Below are positions 35,346 through 44,270 of a DNA stretch of 64,000 nt, piece after piece; positions within the stretch are counted from its first letter, which is position 1, and each line of letters starts with the position of its first letter. The notes below the pieces were generated by a model that saw only the letters and a list, made by a program, of their open reading frames with translations, searched no databases and had not been told where the DNA came from. The position numbers were made by a program, and so were the translations under genes. Source of the DNA: Maricaulis sp947259345 (lineage in GTDB: Bacteria > Pseudomonadota > Alphaproteobacteria > Caulobacterales > Maricaulaceae); assembly GCA_965217205.1 (NCBI GenBank), contig OZ244254.1:2976001-3040000 (forward strand), in the 5' to 3' direction.

Positions 35346-35767
35346 TCCGCGCGCTCGTCATAACCCTGCTCCTGGCCAGTGGCTCCGCGATCGCCGACGA
35401 CTGGGCGGATGAGCTAAGCGCGACGACCCGGGTCGAGCCCTCATATCCCTATCTCGCCGCAGCGATGGGCATGACCGCCGTGTGCCGGGCGTCCTACGGA
35501 ATTGATGATGTTGGGCGCGCCTTTGATGTTTGCGTGGCCTGCAATACAGGCCTGGAACGACCAACGCCGCCACGCGCGCAGGCCTTGGCGTCACAACAAT
35601 TCGTGCAGGCTGTCGAAGTCGCCATCAGCCAATGGACCTACTCAGTCGATCTGGCTGGCTATATTGGCGTGCGCACCGAAATTCGGTTTTTGCTCGCAGA
35701 CCAAAGCCCGGATCTCCTGCCGGACCCACCCGGAATGGATGAGTGCCGCGGCCCTCAAATCACCTGA
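35342..35767 (+). CDS. Secreted TonB C-terminal-like domain protein coupled to ffh
   Basis: A 141-residue protein with a signal peptide (MIRALVITLLLASGSAIA). One small domain follows the TonB-C pattern: P-YP--A---GM, a strand with CRASYGIDDVGRAFDV and a late AVEVAISQWTY. It has no TonB membrane anchor or Pro-rich linker, so it is not a canonical energy transducer. Several cysteines (VCR, VCVAC) are conspicuous. Its ATG lies inside the ffh stop region (ATGA), meaning translational coupling. Confidence 0.78.
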   Translation: MIRALVITLLLASGSAIADDWADELSATTRVEPSYPYLAAAMGMTAVCRASYGIDDVGRAFDVCVACNTGLERPTPPRAQALASQQFVQAVEVAISQWTYSVDLAGYIGVRTEIRFLLADQSPDLLPDPPGMDECRGPQIT

Positions 35768-35798
35768 TCTCCCCATACGACTCTAGAAGGAATACCTC

Positions 35799-36269
35799 AT
35801 GTCTCTGAAAATCCGTCTCGCCCGTGGTGGCGCCAAGAAGCGCCCTTACTACCGCATCGTTGTTGCTGACAGCCGCTCGCCGCGCGATGGCCGCTTCATC
35901 GAAAAGATCGGTTCCTACAATCCGATGCTGCCGAAAGATGGTCAGCGCGTCGAGCTGGACATGGAAAAAGTGAAGGCCTGGCTCGCCAAGGGCGCCAAGC
36001 CGACCGATCGCGTGGGTCGCTTCATCCACGACATCGAAGCCGAGACCTGGAAGTGGGAAGCCGGCAATAACCCGAAAAAGGGTGAACCGGGCCAGAAAGC
36101 CAAGGAACTCGCTGCCGAGAAGGCCGAGAAGGAAGCCGAGCGCAAGGCTGCCGCTGAAGAAGCCAAGGCCGCTGCCGAAGCCCCGGCCGCTGAAGAAGCC
36201 CCGGCCGAAGAAGCTGCTGCTGAAGCCCCGGCTGAAGACGCTGCTGCCGAAGAAGAAAAGTCCGAATAG
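35799..36269 (+). CDS. rpsP: 30S ribosomal protein S16 with extended tail
   Basis: S16 helps assemble the 30S body. Residues 1-85 are a normal S16 (KIRLARGGAKKRPYYRIV, GRFIEKIGSYNP). The total of 156 residues exceeds the usual 80-100 because of an Ala/Glu/Lys-rich tail from about residue 100 onward. Such tails occur in alphaproteobacterial S16. AGAAGGAAT precedes the ATG. A hairpin separates it from rimM. Confidence 0.97.
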   Translation: MSLKIRLARGGAKKRPYYRIVVADSRSPRDGRFIEKIGSYNPMLPKDGQRVELDMEKVKAWLAKGAKPTDRVGRFIHDIEAETWKWEAGNNPKKGEPGQKAKELAAEKAEKEAERKAAAEEAKAAAEAPAAEEAPAEEAAAEAPAEDAAAEEEKSE

Positions 36270-36285
36270 GATTTTTCCCGTGATT

Positions 36286-36309
36286 GGCCCCCTCCGCACG
36301 GAGGGGGCC
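36286..36309 (+). terminator. Hairpin between rpsP and rimM
   Basis: Arms GGCCCCCTCCG and CGGAGGGGGCC are perfectly complementary with a two-base spacer. There is no T tract after it. It probably acts as a partial terminator or processing site that sets the ratio of S16 to the RimM/TrmD/L19 products. Confidence 0.6.
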
Positions 36310-36330
36310 GCTCCGACCGGACATCGCCCC

Positions 36331-36888
36331 ATGACCACCCCCGCCGACGATCTCGTCTTCATTGCCGCCCTCGCCGGGGCACACGGCGTGAAGGGCGAAT
36401 GCAAGGCCAAGAGCTTTGCCGGCAACCCGGCCGACGCTTTCACCTATGGCCAATTCCTCGACGCCGACGGCAAGCCTTCCCTGACCCCCAAATCAGCGCG
36501 TCCGGTGAAGGATGGCTTCATCGTCCGCTTTGCCGAACCGCTCGATCGCGACCAGGCCCAGGCCCTCAAGGGCACGCGCCTCTATATCCCGCGCGCGGCC
36601 CTGCCGGAACTGGATGAGGACGAATTCTACCATGCCGACCTCCTCGGTCTGAAAGTCCAGGCGCTGGACGGTGCTCCCATGGGCACGCTCAAGGCGGTCC
36701 ATGATTTCGGCTCCGGCGACCTGCTGGAGATAGCCGGCACGCCCGACCGCAACGGCAGCTGGATGCTCCCCTTCACCCGCGAATTCGTGCCGCATGTCTC
36801 GATTGCCGACGGTGTGGTGACCATCGATCCGCCGGAAGATGTCGGTTCGAAGGCTGAGGAAGAGGCGGGCGGAGCGTCGGATGACTGA
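36331..36888 (+). CDS. rimM: Ribosome maturation factor RimM
   Basis: A 185-residue 16S rRNA processing factor that binds S19 in the 30S head. The N-terminal RimM domain opens with FIAALAGAHGVKGECKAKSF, and the PRC-barrel shows EFYHADLLGLKV and ELLLPFT-type SWMLPFTREFVPHV. The start at 36331 avoids a spurious upstream frame across rpsP. Its end overlaps the trmD start by eight bases. Confidence 0.95.
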   Translation: MTTPADDLVFIAALAGAHGVKGECKAKSFAGNPADAFTYGQFLDADGKPSLTPKSARPVKDGFIVRFAEPLDRDQAQALKGTRLYIPRAALPELDEDEFYHADLLGLKVQALDGAPMGTLKAVHDFGSGDLLEIAGTPDRNGSWMLPFTREFVPHVSIADGVVTIDPPEDVGSKAEEEAGGASDD

Positions 36889-37621
36889 CGCCACCAGCCC
36901 TTCCCTGCCTTGGACCGCGACCGCGCTCACCCTCTTCCCGGATGCCTTTCCGGGACCCTTGGGTGTTTCGCTGATTGCAACAGCTGCGAATCATGGGTTG
37001 TGGGCGCTTGAAACTGTGGACATCCGGGATTTTTCCCGTCATAAGCACCGCTCCGTGGACGACACCCCAGCTGGCGGAGGCGCCGGTATGGTGCTCAGGC
37101 CGGATGTCGCGACGGAGGCGATTGATGCGGTGCAGTCTCGCTGGCAAGGCGGGAAACGACCGTTGATCTATTTGACGCCGCGCGGAAAACCGCTGACCCA
37201 GTCCCGGGTTCGGGAATGGGCGACGGGTCCGGGCGTTGTCGTGTTTTGCGGACGCTTCGAAGGCCTCGACCAGAGGGTGATCGAAAGCCGCGAGATGGAA
37301 GAGGTCAGTGTTGGCGATGCCGTGCTGGCCGGGGGCGAAGCGCCCGCGCAGGTTCTCATCGAGGCCTGTGTGAGACTTCTCCCCGGCGTGCTGGGCGACC
37401 CGATGTCGGCCGAGGATGAAAGTTTCGAGGGTGATCTCCTCGAATATCCTCACTACACGCGACCGCGCGTGTTTGAGGATCGGGAGATCCCGGAGGTCCT
37501 GTTGTCGGGGCATCATGGTCGCATCGCGGCGTGGCGCCAGGAGCAGGCTGAGGAAATTACGAAGGCGCGTCGCCCCGACCTCTGGACGAGGTACAAGGCC
37601 CGCAAGGAGAATGCACGATGA
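36881..37621 (+). CDS. trmD: tRNA (guanine37-N1)-methyltransferase TrmD
   Basis: A 246-residue SPOUT enzyme that methylates G37 of tRNAs and prevents frameshifting. Motifs include LTLFPDAFPGPLG, DDTPAGGGAGMVL, CGRFEGLDQRVIE and SVGDAVLAGGEAPA, with the C-terminal PHYTRP. Overlapping junctions with rimM (eight bases) and rplS (ATGA) show translational coupling. Confidence 0.97.
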   Translation: MTDATSPSLPWTATALTLFPDAFPGPLGVSLIATAANHGLWALETVDIRDFSRHKHRSVDDTPAGGGAGMVLRPDVATEAIDAVQSRWQGGKRPLIYLTPRGKPLTQSRVREWATGPGVVVFCGRFEGLDQRVIESREMEEVSVGDAVLAGGEAPAQVLIEACVRLLPGVLGDPMSAEDESFEGDLLEYPHYTRPRVFEDREIPEVLLSGHHGRIAAWRQEQAEEITKARRPDLWTRYKARKENAR

Positions 37622-38016
37622 ACATGATCGAGCAGCTTGAACAAGAAGAAGCCGCCCGCGTCCTGGGTGACAAGAATATTCCTGATTTCAGCGCCGGCGA
37701 CACGCTGCGCGTCCATGTTCGCATCAAGGAAGGCGAACGTGAGCGGATCCAGGTCTTCGAAGGCGTCTGCATCGCCCGCAATGGCGGTGGCCTGAACGAG
37801 AGCTACACCGTTCGCAAGATCTCCTTCGGTGAAGGCGTCGAGCGCGTTTTCCCGCTCTACTCGCCGAATGTCGAGCAGATCGAGATCAAGCGTAAGGGCA
37901 AGGTCCGTCGCGCGAAGCTCTACTATCTGCGTGATCGTCGCGGCAAATCGGCCCGTATCGCCGAGCGCGTCACTGGTCGTGGGATCGAAAAGCGCGAGCC
38001 GAAGAAAAAGGGCTAG
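37618..38016 (+). CDS. rplS: 50S ribosomal protein L19
   Basis: A 132-residue L19 at the 30S-50S interface. It shows IPDFSAGDTLRVHVRIKEG, ERIQVFEGVCIARNGG and the C-terminal RRAKLYYLRDRRGKSARI. It closes the ribosome block and is followed by a strong terminator. Confidence 0.98.
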   Translation: MNMIEQLEQEEAARVLGDKNIPDFSAGDTLRVHVRIKEGERERIQVFEGVCIARNGGGLNESYTVRKISFGEGVERVFPLYSPNVEQIEIKRKGKVRRAKLYYLRDRRGKSARIAERVTGRGIEKREPKKKG

Positions 38017-38043
38017 TCCCTCCCTCTTCGCGATAGCGACACG

Positions 38044-38077
38044 AAAAACCCCGTCAGCCTGGCTGGCGGGGTTTTTT
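38044..38077. terminator. Intrinsic terminator after rplS
   Basis: AAAAACCCCGTCAGC pairs with GCTGGCGGGGTTTTT (one G-U pair) around a three-base loop, ending in six T residues. The A run on the left lets it also end the convergent gene at 38083. Confidence 0.93.
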
Positions 38078-38082
38078 CTGTG

Positions 38083-38646
38083 TTACTCGCCAGGGCATTG
38101 CGCCGCGAGACGCTCGGCTACGACGATGCGAGCCTCCGCGATCGAAGACCGGGCCGCATCAAAGTCTGTCGCCGGGTCATTGTTATAATCCATCATCCGA
38201 TGCGCATAATCGCGTCCCGCACTCCGGTCCTGAATGATGAAGCGGACTTCCTGCAAGGCGGTCCGCCGGTGCTCATACCCGCCGGACACCGCGATCGAAG
38301 CCTGATGCAAGGCGCAAAAGATCGACCAGCTTGTATCGTCGGCGCTGCATTCGCGATCATCCGCCCGGTCCCAGGCCGCTTCGCCGTGCAGGATGGAAAG
38401 CGCACGGTCGAGAATGTCCAGGTCAAGCTGTGACACCGGACGGTCGCGCGCGGCAAGCAAAGTCATCGTCTCGGTCATCAGAGCGCGCTGCTCCGCATTC
38501 CACTCCGCCTGCGGAACCGTGGAATAGACTCGCATGCCGCGCTGGATGACCGCCAGCTCGTCGGCGATGGATTGCTCGAATCCGGCCTCGCACCCGGTCG
38601 AGGCCGGGGCAAGGACAAGGGCGATTGCGGTGAGGCTGATCAACAT
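38083..38646 (-). CDS. Exported protein of unknown function
   Basis: A 187-residue protein with a signal peptide (MLISLTAIALVLAPASTG) followed by an early Cys, which does not fit a perfect lipobox. The rest is helical and polar, with repeated Arg/Asp/Glu. No family recognised. The start at 38646 is chosen because it gives the signal peptide; the open frame extends upstream. Confidence 0.7.
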   Translation of the reverse strand: MLISLTAIALVLAPASTGCEAGFEQSIADELAVIQRGMRVYSTVPQAEWNAEQRALMTETMTLLAARDRPVSQLDLDILDRALSILHGEAAWDRADDRECSADDTSWSIFCALHQASIAVSGGYEHRRTALQEVRFIIQDRSAGRDYAHRMMDYNNDPATDFDAARSSIAEARIVVAERLAAQCPGE

Positions 38647-38776
38647 GGCAGGCTCCGGCATCGGGAATTGTGCAGTGTAGAGCCGCGCGGCCGGGCCGCA
38701 AGTGTCGCCATGACTGGCTTGCGTGCCATTTCTATGGCCGAATGACCGCCGCTTGAATGACAGGATCGCCACCGAG

Positions 38777-40390
38777 ATGTCGATGACGCCGCAAGAAGCC
38801 TTTGCCCGTTCCCAGTCCGGATTCGCCGCCTATCGTGATCACCGCTTTGTCGATGCCGAATCCGTCGCCGACGCCATTCTTGCGACCCTGCCCACAGACC
38901 CCAATGGGCTCTATCTCAAAGCGATCTGTCGGCGTGCGCGTCAGGACCCGAACGGGGCCCTGCTCTGGATCAAGCAAGCCTGCGATGCCGCGCCTGGGCA
39001 ATTGGGATTTGAGCTCGCCGCCGCGCAAATCCTTGGTGATCTCAAGGCGTATGACGCCGCGCGCTCACGCTTCGAGGCTTTGGCCGAGGCCTTTCCCGAG
39101 GCCATCGAGCCCTGCCTCATGCGCGGCCTAATGGAGCGACAGGCCAATGCGCTGGACGCCGCGCGCACCGCTTACGAGGCTGCGTTGTCCCGGCAGCCCG
39201 ACCATGTCGAAGCCCATCGCGGCCTCGCCATAGTCTGCGAGAACCTGCGCGACTGGCCGGCCGCGCGCCGACATGCCGATGCCGTTCTCGCTGTCGAGCC
39301 GGGTGATGCGGCCGCCCTGTCCGCACGCGCCGGGGCCGACCTGGCCGACCAGTCACCTGAAACAGCGAGACACCTCATTGAAGACCGGTTCGACGCCAGT
39401 CGGGCCAATCCGGCGGTCAATGCATCGGTCTGGCGAAGGTTGGGCGATGCCTGTGAGGCCATGGATGACCACGCAGCCGCCTTCAAGGCCTGGGAAACAG
39501 GCTATTCGGCGCTTCGGGAACATCTCGCGCCGGGCGGGCAATTCCTTGATGGCATGCACGGGCTGGAGAGCCTGAAACGCCTGGCAGCGGCCTATGCGGA
39601 TATCAAGCCGCCGAGTCCGCCTGCGCCGGACGATAGTCGTTCCCCGGTCTTCCTGGTCGGCTTCCCCCGGTCGGGAACAACCTTGCTGGAACAGATCCTG
39701 GCGAGCCACTCCGCCATCACAACCAGCGACGAGGCCCCTTTCGCACAGCCGATCCTCGAGGAAGCCGGCGACACCACCGACAGCCTGCGCCGCTTCTTCG
39801 CGGCCCTGCCGCGAAATCGCCCGCGCCTGCAGGCGGAATACTGGGGCCGCGTGGCCGAACTCGGCGTATCCGACCAGGCTGTCTTCATCGACAAGCTGCC
39901 GCTGAACCTGCCTTGGCTGGGCGTACTGGGCCAGGTCTTCCCGAATGCCCGCATCCTGCTGGCGCTGCGCGACCCGCGCGACTGTGTGTTCTCGGCGTTC
40001 AAACGCCTCTTCCAGTTCAACACGGCCATGCTGCGCACCTATACGCTGGCCGACACGGTTGCGCTCTACGACGCAGCGATGAAAGCCGGTGAAGCCGGCC
40101 GCAAAGTCGCGCCCGATCTGCGCGTCACCCAGGTCCGCTATGAGGACTTGGTGACCGACATGAAGGACGAAATCGCCCGCATCCTCCTTGCGCTCGGCCT
40201 GGAGTGGGAAAGCGAAATGGCCGACTATCGTGAACGGCTGTCGCCCAGCCTGTCCACTCCATCTGCGCCGCAGTTGGAGGCCGCTATTCATGATCGCTCC
40301 ATCGGGTTGTGGCGCTACCATGCCGACGCACTGGAGCCCTTCAGCACCCAATTGGAGCCTTGGGTAAAACAGTGGCGCTATCGACCATGA
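38777..40390 (+). CDS. TPR-repeat sulfotransferase
   Basis: A 537-residue protein. Residues about 10-250 are tetratricopeptide-like repeats and residues about 285-520 form a sulfotransferase domain. The PAPS-binding loop VGFPRSGTTLLEQIL and the 3'-phosphate motif LALRDPRDCVFSAF are intact. The acceptor is unknown; this fusion is common in marine alphaproteobacteria. The start is MSMTPQEAF at 38777. Confidence 0.88.
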   Translation: MSMTPQEAFARSQSGFAAYRDHRFVDAESVADAILATLPTDPNGLYLKAICRRARQDPNGALLWIKQACDAAPGQLGFELAAAQILGDLKAYDAARSRFEALAEAFPEAIEPCLMRGLMERQANALDAARTAYEAALSRQPDHVEAHRGLAIVCENLRDWPAARRHADAVLAVEPGDAAALSARAGADLADQSPETARHLIEDRFDASRANPAVNASVWRRLGDACEAMDDHAAAFKAWETGYSALREHLAPGGQFLDGMHGLESLKRLAAAYADIKPPSPPAPDDSRSPVFLVGFPRSGTTLLEQILASHSAITTSDEAPFAQPILEEAGDTTDSLRRFFAALPRNRPRLQAEYWGRVAELGVSDQAVFIDKLPLNLPWLGVLGQVFPNARILLALRDPRDCVFSAFKRLFQFNTAMLRTYTLADTVALYDAAMKAGEAGRKVAPDLRVTQVRYEDLVTDMKDEIARILLALGLEWESEMADYRERLSPSLSTPSAPQLEAAIHDRSIGLWRYHADALEPFSTQLEPWVKQWRYRP

Positions 40391-40453
40391 TTGGGGTGTG
40401 CAATTCCGCGCAGGTTGCTAAGCTGGGGTCAACAACCATAAAGGCTGACTGTC

Positions 40454-42505
40454 GTGACCTCATCCAATCTGCGTGTTCTGGTTCTTCTTGTCTTGCTGGC
40501 AGGCTCATGGATTTTCATGGCACTGCACTGGCAGGCCGGTCATGGCGACAGGCCGACGGAGAGTGAGCCTGATGATCAATCCGCGACGCTAGGCGCCCTT
40601 ACCAGCCTGACCGCGATCGGCGAGCTTCCGGACGAGGCCCGCTTTGACGCCACGCCTGATTTCGTTACCACTGTGGCCCCACCCGCACGCGGCAGTGAGG
40701 TCTTCGAGGCCGAAGGCGGCGTCCGCTATTCACTCTATCAAGTCGAGCATGACAATCAGGGTGCCACACCGCGCCAGTATGTTCGCATGGTGGTGGAACC
40801 GGTCAGCACGGCAGGGATTGATCAAACAGCCAATATTACCGTGGTTTTCAACCCGGCCTACGAAGAACTGGTCTTCCACACGCTTCAGGTGGAACGCGAC
40901 GGCGAAGTGTCGGACCGCAGGTCATCGACGACAATCGAGTTCGCCCGGCGTGAAACGCGGCTTGAACGCAGGATGTTCGACGGGCGCGCTACCGCAATCA
41001 TACGCTTCAGCGACATCCGCCTCGGTGATCGCGTCGAGTATGCCTACACCGTCAGCGGCAGAAACCCGGCCCTGCCAGAGAATGAAAGCCGCCAGATGCG
41101 GCTTGGGTTCGGTGCTCCGGTGGAGCAGATGTTGGTTCGCTCCGTGTGGACGGCAGACCAGGCTCCTCACCACCGGATGCTGGGGCCGGATGCGGCCACG
41201 GATCTGAATGTAGAAACCGTAGGCGACCGCCATATCGTCCAGTTCGGACCGGTCGGCACCCCCACATTCAATGGCGAGCGCGGCGCTCCGGCCTGGATAT
41301 ATCAGGCTCCAACGCTTCAGCTGTCCGATTTCGCGAGTTGGGACGCTGTCTCAAGCTGGTCAGCCCCCTTTTATACGGTCGATTCCTCGCCAGAAATTCT
41401 CGCATTGGCAGAACAGATCAGGTCAGAGCACACGAACCGGGACGCGCGATTGGTTGCGGCTCTCCGATTCGTCCAGGATGAGATCCGCTACCTCGCGATC
41501 AGTTTTGGCGCGGGCGGTTACGTACCCGCAGCCCCGACCGAAACGCTGGAGCGGCGCTATGGGGATTGCAAAGCGAAGACCCTGCTTCTTATCAGCTTGC
41601 TGCACGCCCTCGACATCGATGCGGACGCCGCTCTGGTTCACACCACGCAAGGTCATGGCCTCATGGAGACCCTGCCACGACATACCGCCTTCAATCATGT
41701 CATTGTCCGGGCCTTCCTGGACGGTGAACCCTACTGGATTGACGGCACCCGCAGCGAGCAAGGCGGTCGCCTCGACACGCTCGTGCAACCGGATTTCGGA
41801 TACGCCTTGCCGATCTCGGCAAACGGGGAAACGCCGGTTCGCATGACAGAGCCTGATACCGAAACCGCGGCCATCACCTCCCATGAGACGCTGATGATTC
41901 ACTCGACCGAAGGTGACGCATCCATTGAGTATGTCATTCAGGCCTCGGGCGCCGGCGCCGATGAGACGCGGAGCAGGATCGCCCGGTCGGGTCGAGCCGA
42001 CCTGCAGGAAAGCCTGCTCGACTATTTCCGCGCGCGCTTTGACGACGTCACGATACAGACCGATCTGGTCGTCACTGATGATCGGGACGCAAATGAAATT
42101 GAGGCCCGCCTCCTGCTCTCCGTCGGAAACGTCCTGCGCATGCACGAAAATGGCGAGGATCAACAAGTAAGCGGGCGCGCCACGCTGAGAATACCGACGC
42201 GTTCCAATACCGAGCGGAACAGGCGCTTTGCCCTGAGTCTGGGGCAACCGCTGAGGCAGGCTGCTATCGTGACGCTGGTCGTGCCGGACGGCATGGCGGA
42301 CTGGTCGATCGAGCCTTCGTCGCGCCTGTTGGAGACGCGCGGCATCGAGTTCTCACTCTCGCGCGACCAGACCGGCAATACGACAATTCTGAGCTATGAC
42401 CTCAACATTGATGAGCGCGTCCTGTCCCCCGACGAGGCTGAAGCCGCGCTGGATGCCGCAGAACAGGTCCGCCAGATGTTGCGCTGGTCACTCGTTTCGC
42501 CCTAG
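40454..42505 (+). CDS. DUF3857 / transglutaminase-like secreted protein (copy 2)
   Basis: A 683-residue paralogue of the protein at 3692. It starts with GTG and an N-terminal membrane anchor (about residues 7-25). The transglutaminase core has Cys in YGDCKAKTLLLISLLHAL, His in FNHVIVRAF and Asp in WIDGTRSEQGG, so the triad is complete. It begins 63 bases after the TPR-sulfotransferase and may be cotranscribed with it. The periplasmic substrate is unknown. Confidence 0.85.
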   Translation: MTSSNLRVLVLLVLLAGSWIFMALHWQAGHGDRPTESEPDDQSATLGALTSLTAIGELPDEARFDATPDFVTTVAPPARGSEVFEAEGGVRYSLYQVEHDNQGATPRQYVRMVVEPVSTAGIDQTANITVVFNPAYEELVFHTLQVERDGEVSDRRSSTTIEFARRETRLERRMFDGRATAIIRFSDIRLGDRVEYAYTVSGRNPALPENESRQMRLGFGAPVEQMLVRSVWTADQAPHHRMLGPDAATDLNVETVGDRHIVQFGPVGTPTFNGERGAPAWIYQAPTLQLSDFASWDAVSSWSAPFYTVDSSPEILALAEQIRSEHTNRDARLVAALRFVQDEIRYLAISFGAGGYVPAAPTETLERRYGDCKAKTLLLISLLHALDIDADAALVHTTQGHGLMETLPRHTAFNHVIVRAFLDGEPYWIDGTRSEQGGRLDTLVQPDFGYALPISANGETPVRMTEPDTETAAITSHETLMIHSTEGDASIEYVIQASGAGADETRSRIARSGRADLQESLLDYFRARFDDVTIQTDLVVTDDRDANEIEARLLLSVGNVLRMHENGEDQQVSGRATLRIPTRSNTERNRRFALSLGQPLRQAAIVTLVVPDGMADWSIEPSSRLLETRGIEFSLSRDQTGNTTILSYDLNIDERVLSPDEAEAALDAAEQVRQMLRWSLVSP

Positions 42506-42509
42506 CGCC

Positions 42510-42908
42510 TCAGTCCGAATCCTCGATCCGGTGCATGTCCTCATCTGACAGCCCGAAATGATGACCGATCTCGTGCACCAATACGTGGGCGATCAGCTCG
42601 CCCAGCGTGATGCTGCCGTGATCGGCCCATTCATCGAGGATAGGGCGGCGGTAGAGCACAACCCGGTCCGGCTCCGGTGACGGGTCGGACACCGACTTCT
42701 GGGACAGATCCACGCCGATATAGACACCGGTCAGCTCAAACGGGTCGGTCAATCCGACCGCCGCGAGGGTCTCGGCATCCGCAAAGTCAGCGACGAAAAT
42801 CTCCACTGATCCGCAAAGGTCCCGCATCGCATCCGGCAGCGAGTCGAATGCGCTTGCGGCGATCCGCTCGAAATCCTCCAGCGATGGCGCAATCGTCTCG
42901 GCTGTCAT
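42510..42908 (-). CDS. Zincin-like metallopeptidase (DUF1025 family)
   Basis: A 132-residue small metalloprotease-like protein. The HEIGHHFGLSDEDM motif gives HExxH with a downstream acidic run, and VYIGVDLSQKS precedes it. DUF1025 proteins are compact zincins of unknown substrate. It is divergent from mmcB. Confidence 0.88.
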   Translation of the reverse strand: MTAETIAPSLEDFERIAASAFDSLPDAMRDLCGSVEIFVADFADAETLAAVGLTDPFELTGVYIGVDLSQKSVSDPSPEPDRVVLYRRPILDEWADHGSITLGELIAHVLVHEIGHHFGLSDEDMHRIEDSD

Positions 42909-42992
42909 GGCACACGTCCCCGGTTTCCAGCGTCAATCTGATCGAGCCCACGCCGCTTGAACAGGACTGTCATCAGCACGCCCTTGTCGATC

Positions 42993-43007
42993 GAACAAAT
43001 CAGGTAC
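42993..43007. promoter_or_regulatory. LexA-like box upstream of mmcB
   Basis: GAAC-N7-GTAC differs by one base from the alphaproteobacterial SOS box GAAC-N7-GAAC. It lies eleven bases before the mmcB start, and mmcB is SOS-controlled in Caulobacter. Confidence 0.4.
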
Positions 43008-43018
43008 AAACTCTCGTC

Positions 43019-43498
43019 ATGTCCCGAGATGATGTCGCCTCTACCGCCAACCCGCTTATCGATGACGCCCAGGCCCTGATGCGAGGCGCGGCACGCTTGC
43101 TCTGGCATATGGGCTATAGCGCCATCCCGGAATTCATCCTGCCCGACGGCCGGCGCGCCGATCTCGCCGCGCTCGGCCGGAAGGGCGAAATCACCATCAT
43201 CGAGATCAAGTCGGGCATTGCCGATTTCCGCGCTGACAGCAAGTGGACGAATTATGCCGGCTATTGCGACCGGCTCTATTTCGCCGTGTCAGAGCGCTTC
43301 CCCCATGGCGTTATCCCCGAAGATGCGGGCCTGATCATTGCGGACGGATTTGGTGGTGCAATTGTCCGGGAAAGTCCGGCGCTCACACTGGCACCAGCCC
43401 GACGCAAGGCTCTGACTTTGCGCTTCGCGCGTGCGGCCGCAGACCGATTGATGCGCGTTGGCGAACCCGCCGTCGACATGCCGCCAACGGCAGATTAA
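43019..43498 (+). CDS. mmcB: MmcB-family DNA repair protein
   Basis: A 159-residue protein matching MmcB, which contributes to survival of mitomycin C damage in Caulobacter. The DRRADLAAL-like GRRADLAALGRKGEITIIEIKS segment gives an endonuclease-fold pattern (D...E-x-K). The start at 43019 is MSRDDVAS. It is divergent from the zincin gene. Confidence 0.88.
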   Translation: MSRDDVASTANPLIDDAQALMRGAARLLWHMGYSAIPEFILPDGRRADLAALGRKGEITIIEIKSGIADFRADSKWTNYAGYCDRLYFAVSERFPHGVIPEDAGLIIADGFGGAIVRESPALTLAPARRKALTLRFARAAADRLMRVGEPAVDMPPTAD

Positions 43499-43502
43499 CG
43501 GA

Positions 43503-44192
43503 TCAGGCGTCGACCTTGACCGTGACGCGATCCACGACTTCCAGGAAGGCGTCCCAGCGCGGCGCGAACCGCGCCTCGACAGCATCGCGAACCGGGCCGG
43601 GCGCCTTGTCCGGTGACCCGGCATCAACCGGCGGGGCGGGATCGTATTCCAGGCCCAGCTGGACAGCTTGGGCCAGCGCTTCGCCATAAAGCTCACGCAA
43701 GATCGTCAACGCGAAATCAATACCGGCCGTGACACCGCCACCGGTGAACAGATTCCCGTCGCGTACGACACGCGCCTTGACCGGCTCGGCCCCGAAACGC
43801 GACAGGGCCGCATGATAGCGCCAATGCGTGGTAGCCTGGCGCCCCTCAAGCAAGCCGGCAGCCCCAAGGATAAAGGCACCCGTGCAGACGGAGGTGATGA
43901 ATTGGGCTCCGAGGGCCTGCTGACGCAAGAAGTCTAGCGTCGCGGCATCCTCCATCGCCGCATCCACACCCCATCCACCGGGAACACAGATTAGATCGAG
44001 CTGGGGGCAGTCAGCAAAGCTGGTATCAGCGAGAATAAAGGGGCCGCAATCCGTCCGGACCGGGCCCGCCCGACCCGCGACAAGGTGGGTTTTGATACCG
44101 GGTATGCGATTGAGCACCTGGAGGGGACCGGTGAAGTCCAGCTGGGTGAGATCATCGAACAGGACGAAACCGATATGCTTCAGACGGGGCAT
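43503..44192 (-). CDS. DJ-1/PfpI family protein (isonitrile hydratase-like)
   Basis: A 229-residue GATase1-like protein. The nucleophile elbow is the Cys in TSVCTGAFILGAAGLL, followed by GRQATTHW, characteristic of the isonitrile hydratase (InhA)/AraC-N subgroup. It lacks a helix-turn-helix domain, so it is an enzyme rather than a regulator. Start at 44192 has GGAG nine bases upstream. Confidence 0.88.
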   Translation of the reverse strand: MPRLKHIGFVLFDDLTQLDFTGPLQVLNRIPGIKTHLVAGRAGPVRTDCGPFILADTSFADCPQLDLICVPGGWGVDAAMEDAATLDFLRQQALGAQFITSVCTGAFILGAAGLLEGRQATTHWRYHAALSRFGAEPVKARVVRDGNLFTGGGVTAGIDFALTILRELYGEALAQAVQLGLEYDPAPPVDAGSPDKAPGPVRDAVEARFAPRWDAFLEVVDRVTVKVDA

Positions 44193-44270
44193 GTTTTTCT
44201 CCGATCCCAACCGCAGCCAAACTAGCCAGAGCCGTCAGAAGCTGGAATGCCAAACATCCATCAAATTCGG

